A stretch of DNA of 64,000 nucleotides from Collybia mongolica. Lineage: Eukaryota; Basidiomycota; Agaricomycetes; Agaricales; Clitocybaceae. Location: positions 2,542,001-2,606,000 of the forward strand of contig JAAXNY010000001.1 in assembly GCA_013420905.1 (NCBI GenBank), read 5' to 3'. This document shows positions 56,038-64,000 of the stretch, one piece after another (position 1 is the stretch's first letter; each line of letters opens with the position of its first letter). The position numbers and the translations under genes are program-made. The notes below the pieces were generated by a model. It was given only the letters and a program-made list of their open reading frames with translations, searched no databases and was not told the DNA's origin.

Positions 56038-57665
56038 AGTCGCTTGAATCCTACTGATGCCGCGATCCACAATGAGATCTGGGGGTGTACGAAGTGCAAA
56101 TTCATGAGCTTCTTAAGCAGGGTGATTATGGGGAAAGCCGGACGGCTTGCACGCAGCGAGGATCATGCAACCTGTAATACTAACCTCGAAAAGGATATCC
56201 TTTTTAAAATATAATCTCATTGGATTGCCTTGAGGTAGAATATCAGGTACCTCTGAACTAAAATGAGAGTTTTTGTAACGCACGTGTAGGAGTCGACATA
56301 AGCGAGCTTTGCCTCCGACATTCCGTAATGGGGTTTTCGCCGATAAAACTGGAAATCCGTACCGTCAGGATAAATATGTCACACATTTGGATTGTCAAGC
56401 AAATACTTGTACTCACCGTTCCCACACGTGTACATAGCCCGAGGCGCATAACATCGAATTATCGAATGTAACAATCTTCTATAACAGCTAAATACTAGGG
56501 TACCTGCGCTACCGATATGGTACGCCATGCTCTTTGACCTTGAGTCATGTCAGACCTCAACATTATTTGAGCGTGATGCTCCAAATAATCTAGCCGAGAG
56601 ATATCCATTTTCCGTGGGGTAAGTTGGATATGTTGACCAGTGTCGGTGTTCTGGCGACCCACGGTTCATCTCGTCCGGCTCACACGGAAAGAAAAGGACC
56701 TCAACTAGGAGGTAATTTGCCAATGGAGCAAGGTCACATTGACAATGCTTCGATAACTGGGCTGAAACAACCGTCAACCTTCCTATTTCCACACTGCTGC
56801 TTTAGCCCGAAGAAACATTATTCTTTCCTGATACAAAACATTGCATTAGAGGTATGCCACGGGGAAATTGGGGAGTTAGATGTATGTACTCAACTGACCT
56901 CTGACTAGGATTTCAATGTCTCCATGTTCGGACCCTGGGGTACTATAATTTGCCCAGGATAAAAATATATACAGGAGTATGTTTTCGTCTTATGAGCATC
57001 GAAAAAATGTGCGATTTGGAGTATGCTAGCAAGTTGAAAACTGAGGTAAGTAATTTAGTATCGGCGGACTTTCAGGGTCACCGAGGTTGGGTTCGATGTT
57101 CTGAACTCCGTCAGCTAGCGGGGCTTCAAGCTTCAATATACATCAGTTTAGTTAGTCTGCATTCAACAGAACATGAACTTACCTGGAAGTAATCTGGTTC
57201 GGTGCCTCGTACAATCCCCGAGTGGAACTGATAACGGATTAGCCTGATAAATGGACAATTGTTACCGTATTTGCCACCATTCCTAAATGTGCAGTCCAGG
57301 ATTCCGAATTTGCGGCGCTCACACAATTGCATCCATTGTCCATGTCTGTTGCTAATAACATAGTAGAGGATGATGAAGTAATGTATCTAGCACATGGGAT
57401 GCGGTTTAGGGGGCCTTTCCGTAATTACAGACTACTCCTCTTTTCGGGGAAACGTGAATGAGTGAATACATCGTTTTACTACTACTAGCCCGTGTTTCTT
57501 TGATTGTGGGTTGATTCGCTCAAATGCCGCTGAGTCGGGAGGCCGTTTACTCGAAGCGTTAATGGTTGAGGGCTTGGTTCGTGGAGTCATTTCGAACAAG
57601 ACCACGGCCTCCTCGCTTTTACTCCCCTCCATGACTTTCTGAACCTCGAATTACTCTGGACACCA
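56038..57665. other. 1.6-kb region with unresolved short frames
   Basis: Minus-strand frames at 56258-56449 and 56550-56792 and plus-strand frames at 56624-56908 and 56950-57192 do not assemble into a recognisable gene. A decayed gene is possible. The right end holds the promoter of the MoCF-type gene, with a C/T-rich stretch before 57666. Confidence 0.35.
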
Positions 57666-59075
57666 ATGCTCCCATCATTCCTTTCATTTTCAAGCTCGCT
57701 ATCACAAGTTTCTAACCATATTGTCCGCACAAGACTGTTCTCACAGACTCGCATCCGAGCATTGAGCATGTCATCGTCGCCGCCTAGTCAAACAACATTT
57801 CCAATCTCCCCCATATCCAAGAATCCACTAGGCGAAGGGAGATATATTCGGACAGCGGCCGCACTTATAATAGGGTATGTCTACTAACCCAATCCTCATT
57901 TAATTCTTGCAAACTCTCTTTGACAGTGACGAAATTCTAAACGGGAAGACTCTCGACCGTAACTCGAACTACTTCGCGCGGTATTGTTTCGAGCAAGGGG
58001 TTGAGTTGTGCGTCTCTCCCTGCTTCTCCCCGGTGGTCGACGGCCTGAGAAACTGACCTTCAGGCAACGGATAGAAGTGATATCGGACGACGAGAAGCAG
58101 ATGTAAGCGCCACCTATTCCCCCGGCGCCTTACAATGAACAATCAATGTATAGAATTGAGGCTAGCAGGAGGATGGTCAGGGATTATGACTTTGTCATCA
58201 CCAGCGGTGGGATAGGACCTACCCATGACGGTAAGTATGTTGCTTTTTGTACACCACCAACGGAATTCATATCGGTACTGTCCTTTAGATATAACCTACG
58301 CTTCTCTCGCCAAATCGTTCAACCAGAACCTAATACACCATGCGGAAACGCTGAAGCGAATGGAGGCTATGAGTAGGACGCGGAAGTGGAACGCCCAACG
58401 TAATACCCAGCAGAACGCAGAACAGCGTACCGCATACCAACGAATGGCTCTCTTTCCTGAAAATGCCGAAGTTATATTTGTTGGCACAGACATCTGGGTC
58501 GTGAGTCCGTCGTTTCAAAACATTAGTCCTGCCACTTAGACACAAGAAAGCCTGTTGTCCGCTTGGAGGCAAAGTTATGCATTCTTCCCGGAATCCCGAC
58601 GTTGTTTCAAAGGATGCTCACAGGACTTACTCCGTTCCTACCCCTACCTCCCGCGAGCGAGAGGCCAATGAGAATACAAATTTTCACCGAGTAAGTCCTT
58701 CGTTGATTGCTGTTTCATTTTAGAAAAGAGTACTGACTCTTCGAGCGAAGCCGCCCGGAATCGATGATTGCGCCCTACTTGACTACTTTGCAAAAGGAGG
58801 TGAAGCCTAATGGGATACAAATCGGTTCATATCCCGTCATGGGTAAGGGTGTCTTTGTGAGCTTAATCGGAAGGAAAGTCAGAAACAGGGAATCGGAAGC
58901 CGGGGTTGCAGATAGCAGGGACTACTTGATGGACGTGGCAAGAGATGTGGAGAGACAGACTGGGGGAAAGATCGTGAGCGACGAAGAAATTGCCCGAAAG
59001 AAGGAAGAAGCGGGGGAGAGCAGACTGCAGATGAGCACTACTTTACCAGAGACTCCCGGCAATGCGAAGTTTTAG
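57666..59075 (+). CDS. MoCF/CinA-type molybdopterin-binding domain protein
   Basis: Six or so exons. From ATG 57666 the leader MLPSFLSFSSSLSQVSNHIV RTRLFSQTRIRALS (split for length) is Ser/Arg-rich and lacks acidic residues, like a mitochondrial targeting peptide; MSSSPPSQ at 57768 could be a second, cytosolic start. The domain reads AALIIGDEILNGKTLDRNSN, YFARYCFEQGVELQRIEVIS, DYDFVITSGGIGPTHDDITY, EAKLCILPGIPTLFQRML and GIQIGSYPVMGKGVFVSLIG. SGGIGPTHDD is the MoaB/Mog/CinA signature. Fungal members are related to the MPT-binding-like half of FAD synthases; nucleotide or FAD-related hydrolase activity is inference. The C terminus is charged (KIVSDEEIARKKEEAGESRL). Confidence 0.85.
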
Positions 59076-60096
59076 ATCCGTTGAGTTATCCTCATTTGCT
59101 CGTTGTTTTTCTTACTATAGTCCCGCACGCCCTATCTTAGAGCTATCGCTCTCCTATCCTTATTGAATGCTTTCTTGCTTTGCCGCTTCTGAAATCCTGA
59201 GAAACTATAATCGGGCACGGTATCCGAAAAATGGCCGTCCTTGTTGAACGCCACGAGTGCACTATGACAAGTTTGACCATCACCAACGTCATCTTTTCCC
59301 CCATCCACCATTCCTGATATCAGTTTCCCTTGCTTAATATTAGATTGAACAATTTCCTGCGACCATAGAGACCCGAACAGGGATTGTCGATAGGTGATAC
59401 GTGTCAACTTGGTATCATTCTGTCCACGAACTAATGACCGCATCACAATGTAGGGTTTCCTACAAGACTTTATTGTTCCGGTGCATTGGCGCCAAACTTG
59501 CGATAGAATCATCCATCATGGAAGGTCAAATGCTGGTCTTTGATTGAATTGTCAGGTTACAAGGGCTAAAAGTCGGCAACTCCCAGATTAAGACAAAGTC
59601 GTAAGTCTTTGAAAACAACACCAATGGTGTGGACTAGGTTTTCGAAGAAGAATAGATACCACGGTAAGCAGATTCTTGGACGCTGAAAATGAATCCGCTT
59701 TTTCGCAATTCACTAGCTGGCCCACCGGAATAACTTTGACGGAAGAGCGGCTTGTTATAAGACCGCACCATAACTCCACTACCACCACCACCACGGGACT
59801 GGTACCCGCTTTCCCCGTGTCTGGTTCGAGAAAAGCTGTAAGTAGGTATCTGATGAATGACAAGTCCTGTCCTAGTGATTGATGAATACGTTACTTTAGC
59901 GTTTGGTTATACCCCGAAATCCAATATGTCAAAACGGAATTACTCTCACAGTGCTGTTTTTCGAAGACGTCCCCATCACCTAATTACTGGGAAAAGCTTG
60001 AGGTATGGCACGTGTTCTTTGATATACACAATATGAATAAATTGCACATGAAACAACTCCCACATGTTCACATAGCGCTCTCTCTTCTCTCCCACC
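59076..60096. other. 1-kb region between the MoCF-type and cupin genes
   Basis: Minus-strand frames at 59132-59512 and 59588-59863 and a plus-strand frame at 59676-59882 overlap each other and lack recognisable content. An (ACC)n tract at about 59776-59794 creates a Thr or Val run in them. I call no gene. The promoter of the cupin lies on the right. Confidence 0.4.
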
Positions 60097-60808
60097 ATGT
60101 CAAACGATGAGCAATTGCCAGACACCATCGCGTTTGGCAACGGAATAACCATGGTAAATGCGCGGAAGCTCCTATCTATTGATATCGAAGTGTCAATCGT
60201 TACACAATTATAGACCTTTCTCCGAAATGAGCCCTACTTGACAAGAACTCACATTTCTGGAGCGCCAGACGCAGATACCCTTTATGTGCCGCCCCATTGG
60301 CACGAGACTCACAATGAAATCATACACGTAATGGATGGACAGATGGAGATCACTCTCGGTACAAGTGTCAGGCTGTACGGACCCGACGATGGTGACGTCG
60401 AGATTCCTAAGGGTGTCGTGCATAGTTTAAAAACATACAAGGGCGTAGCATGCACCTTTCAAGAAAGAACGGACCCTATGGTGAGCAGGACACGTCCTGT
60501 TATCTGTTACAGACATGATTAATAGCCTTGCCAGGATGGAGAGAAAGAAGTTTTCTTCCGTAATTTGTTAGGACAAGGATCGATACAGACGAACATACTT
60601 GCCCTAGCACAAATCTGCTACAAAGGCGACACAAAGCCTGTGTTTCCCGGCCACTTCATTTGGTTCGAAAAAGCCGTGAGCCATCCTATAATGAATTCAG
60701 ACAACACACCACGCTCATGTTTATAAGTTTGTTGCCTTACTTGGGGGGTATATTGCCCCATTACTAGGGTATCGACTGAAGCACGAGTCTCCTGAGAAAC
60801 AAGACTGA
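60097..60808 (+). CDS. Single-domain cupin with C-terminal membrane segment
   Basis: Four exons (60097-60153, 60214-60480, 60535-60675, 60728-60808), all of phase 0, sum to 546 nt, encoding 181 aa. Cupin motif 1 is PPHWHETHNEIIHVMDG with metal ligands His47, His49 and Glu54. Motif 2 is GDVEIPKGVVHSL with His89. The last exon encodes FVALLGGYIAPLLGYRL, a likely membrane-associated or amphipathic helix, before the charged end KHESPEKQD. A mononuclear metal-dependent oxygenase, isomerase or binding role is possible; the substrate is unknown. There is no signal peptide. The start follows a CT-rich leader (TCTCTTCTCTCCCACC). Confidence 0.85.
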
Positions 60809-61813
60809 AACTACTCAACAAAAGCACGATCGCGTCTCCTACATTGTTTCAAGGTCTGCATATCCAGTTTTCTTGGCATATCCGAATGAATCTGTTAAGA
60901 TATGTCCTGGCATAGCGAAGGCATAAAGTTGAATTCTGTCATCCCTGAGTTTGAAGTATAGACCCGCGTGGACTAATGGACACACCGATTAAGCAGAGTG
61001 TTACGCGCACGCCGACTTCGAGGCAATGTCCCCGCACCAAACCTGCCCAGTGATTCTCGATCACCGGTGTACCATCTCCGAAGTTCGTCGTCTGGTCTCC
61101 TGTTGCGTTCAACTGTCACCATTAAATAAAAAATAAAAATACGGCGAAGCCATGTATAGTAGGGCTTGCCCACAGCAATCATGTATTACAAACACACCAC
61201 TTTTATAGTCCTCTCTAATTTTGGGTGATAATGGGATACAGCGATCTCACGACTAAGGTCACATATACTGTACTCCTTGGCACAAAGGACCATACCGACA
61301 GCTACCTTGGGCATAGAAAAGCAGGTTCGGGCATTTCGGCACAAATTCTTCAATGGGGTATGTGTTGTGGGCAGGTTGACCACTGGGCAAGTGTGCTTCG
61401 TGTGGTATATGAAGAGAACCAGATGCCATGCCTTTGCAATTTCCACATATTGGTTTTTACTTCTTTGGCAGTCGACGTCCTTTGTGTCGATGCGCGTAGA
61501 ACTTGATAGAGATCTTAATTAATTAGTCGATATGCGTCTAAACACAGGAGTTTTTATGTACGACGCCGATCAAATTTGCCATCGGATACAAAGTAGCGGG
61601 GGGGAACACTCGTACTATTTCTTTCCGACTGATTCACATTAGCTCTCACACCATAATATCTGACCCCCCTGATATTCCTTCGCATCGTATCTGGTAGTGG
61701 CTCCTCATTGGTTCTGACAACTTCGAGGTACAAGCCTATAAGGAAATCAGGCGTCAGGTCCCTCTATTTCACTATTTTCGCGAGTCCGAGGTATGGGTCT
61801 GGTGGAATGATGT
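60809..61813. other. 1-kb region between the cupin and DUF6534 copy 2
   Basis: Short overlapping frames on both strands (60973-61182, 61186-61506) with no recognisable content. It probably holds the 3' flanks of the two convergent genes. Confidence 0.4.
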
Positions 61814-63235
61814 TCACATTGGAATTAAAGACCAGAAACATATACGACTCGCCACTTCGAGGTGATCTCCAAATGTAGAATTTGCCCAAACTTCTGACAG
61901 CACTGTTATGCCGTCTCCTGAATTTGATGATCGCTCGTTGTGCCGTTTCGAGCGACTATCGAGCCGCCATTTCCAGCGCGACTCTCCTCGGGGGCCATTC
62001 CCAGAGCGTCGCGATCGATTTCTTATGTCGTCTCGTCCCCCAATGATGGTGATGCGGTTGTTTAATATCAAAAGCATTGTATTTGCATAGAGTTTTGCAA
62101 CCACGACGGAAGGAATCGCAAAATAGGACCCGCCTTGGAGGCAAGCGAAGAGGAGTAAGTTAAGAGTGGCCATTGTTGCTTGAGTGAGTGTCAGGACAAA
62201 CATGAACATTGGACGTAAGATTGGCTTGCATGTTAAGAGCCCCGTTTCCAAAATAAGCCTAATAAGACGAGAAATCCGGGCGCGGACACTGGAGGGGGAA
62301 TCATGGTTGATTTGACGGTACAGCTATGAGTAATCAGCGAATTACGACCTCATGAAAACTTCACCAATTACACACATAGTAGAACATGTATACAGTAATT
62401 ATGATGTCGCAGACTGCACTGCACCCGTTCCATAACTAATGAAATATGTTTGACGAGTGAGAACGTAAGAAGAACAACTTACCCCACTGGCGATTTCTTC
62501 TCCGGAAACATACAAACTGCTCAGTTTTGTGGCCTTGAGTGCCCCAGCTCCGGTAGCCATAGCTGCTGCCATGGCACCTAGCGCAAACTTGATTCATGTC
62601 AATGAAAATACCAATTGTTACCAATTCTTGACACTTGCAAATGTGACTATTACTGGAGGTATCCATGATGTAGAAAGGATCCTGAGACGATAGGCAAAGA
62701 ACATCTGACCGATGAATGCCACTAGTATGGTCAAGGGGGGGAGTATGCACAAATATCAGGGTGAGGGTCTGAAGAAGTGGCTAGGACTTACCAAGTCCGC
62801 CAATGATGGGGAAAGCAAACCAGAGTGTACGAATATCATCGAGACTACTCGGAGTGCGCAGACCAACCGCAAATGTGTCATACGCATCCCTCATTGTAAT
62901 GAGTGTCTGGGCGGTTTCGAGTACAAACACTAGATAGACTAGCATTTTGAAAACATGCCTATCATTTGGGAATGCAACATAATATGTGTCTGTTAACAAG
63001 AAGTTATGAGCCGCTTTCACACTTAGATACTGCAAGATCACTGACATATTTGTACACTTAAAATTCCCTGGAATCCACAGTTCATAAGGTACGTGAGAAG
63101 CTAGGGCTCAAGTAGGGACAAAATGAACGGCACAAATGACTTCACCTACCAAAGGTCCTGTTCTTTATATTATAGAATGAGTATGATCGCCACAATAAAG
63201 TGGTTAAAGGAGGAGTACATGCTTGCAATGTCCAT
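61814..63235 (-). CDS. DUF6534 multi-pass membrane protein, copy 2
   Basis: Blocks on the minus strand: GPL followed by LLTYLMNCGFQGILSVQ, YYVAFPNDRHVFKMLVYLVF, VLETAQTLITMRDAYDTFAV, VAFIGQMFFAYRLRILSTSW, IPPVIVTFA, MAAAMATGAGALKATKLSSL and YFAIPSVVVAKLYANTMLLI LNNRITIIGGRD (split for length). This matches DUF6534 and the copy at 54424-56037. The 5' end is uncertain: ATG 63235 gives MDIASMYSSFNHF, but joining it to the GPL exon needs an intron of only about 31 nt, so the true first exon may differ or be damaged. The C-terminal exon boundary after the GESRWKWRLDSRS block is also unresolved. No known function. Confidence 0.7.
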
Positions 63236-64000
63236 GCTTGATATTTAAGTAGTGATTTATTGGGGATGTTTCTTGACGTGTCAAACTGTATGCTCCAGAG
63301 CCTCTCGCTTTTATAGAGGTATAAGAGACAAGGATCAACCCGGTCGATGCACTCACACAGAATTCATGGTTTCAGCCAAGCCCGGGGTTGTTTTTTTGAC
63401 ATACTTTTATCCCCTTTATGGCCTATGGTTTCCAGGATTCTCTTTGTATGGCGGGTATATGGAGTCTCTTTTGGGCCATGACATCACTAACTGTACAACA
63501 GACAGTGCAAGTTCCGATTTGCTTATCCCTGCATACTCTTTTCAGTCTCAAACTTCCCGGGGTTTGAAGAGAGCCAAGCCTCATCATTTCGTATCCCGGT
63601 GACTGGAACCACCTCATTGACGTCGGGAGTTGATCGATCAAAGGAGTTGAATGAGTTGAGTCAGGCTTGCCGTAAGGTAACATCGGGCTACTGCTGTGGG
63701 TTTCCAAGTGAGGTCACATAGCTTAACGGGGTGTGAGCTACTTCAGTAAGTGGATGCCAGTTTTTAGAGTGCTCGGGTAGGTAAGGTTAGATCAGCGCAA
63801 GACGCTTTGATCAACGGTGTCCAGATTTGACCACTTTCGGGATTTGTATGTCATACGGTTGCCAATTGTACATTTCCTACACATCGTCAATGGGTTCTAG
63901 GGGTCTTAATAGCTGTTCCGCGGTGCTGAGCCTATTGGTGGGAGGGGCGAGAGGTGTAACAAAATTCCTCCGTAAAACGGCTCGAGTTTCTCATGCTCAT
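63236..64000. other. Right edge of the window, no gene recognised
   Basis: About 765 bases upstream of DUF6534 copy 2. Frames at 63252-63602 and 63423-63707 overlap on opposite strands without recognisable content. Confidence 0.35.

Noticed and set aside
59132..59882. Several overlapping frames between the MoCF-type gene and the cupin
   Set aside because: They conflict on both strands, depend on an ACC repeat for length and show no family motif.

Overview
The window looks like nuclear DNA of a mushroom-forming basidiomycete (Agaricomycetes). Genes are broken by many introns of about 50-75 nt with GT..AG ends and CTAAC-type branch sites. The families present are typical of that class: DUF6533 and DUF6534 membrane proteins, questin-oxidase-like enzymes in tandem, Kre9/Knh1-type Ser/Thr-rich GPI proteins, and an intron-containing tRNA-Gly. 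Gene models were spliced by eye. Where I say the exon lengths sum to a multiple of three, I checked that by hand.

Layout. 1-2.0 kb: N-terminal half of a large membrane protein gene running off the left edge. 2.4-5.9 kb: a Gfd2/YDR514C-like RNase-H-fold gene and a glucosamine-6-phosphate deaminase with a 4-nt first coding exon. 6.67 kb: tRNA-Gly(UCC). 6.8-13.05 kb: a 6.25-kb decayed DNA transposon with TGGGGAGGGG ends and a 7-bp target duplication. It is split by an apparently intact 1,608-bp Tc1/mariner element, and precise removal of that insert restores the reading frame. 13-23 kb: gene-poor apart from a large Sfp1-like zinc-finger regulator and a second tRNA-Gly whose mature sequence is identical to the first.

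23.4-33.5 kb: four tandem EamA/SLC35G-like transporters, the first a pseudogene, with a candidate small membrane protein between copies 2 and 3. 33.7-38.4 kb: two tandem questin-oxidase-like genes with the same five-exon structure. 39-42.7 kb: a D-2-hydroxyacid dehydrogenase divergent from a NAPE-PLD-type metallo-beta-lactamase-fold hydrolase. 42.6-46.1 kb: a DUF6533 protein and a secreted App1-type (DUF2183) phosphatase. 47.2-51.4 kb: two Kre9/Knh1-like GPI proteins flanking a 624-bp MITE. 51.7-63.2 kb: a MetE-like methyltransferase, two DUF6534 proteins, a MoCF/CinA-type protein and a cupin.

The genes do not form an obvious single pathway. The recurring theme is local duplication (transporters, questin oxidases, DUF6534, GPI proteins) plus transposon activity. 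The best candidate for an under-described system is the 6.25-kb element, whose protein carries a possible D..D..E layout around ADGT, CGCHKDLN and NDVNEG motifs.
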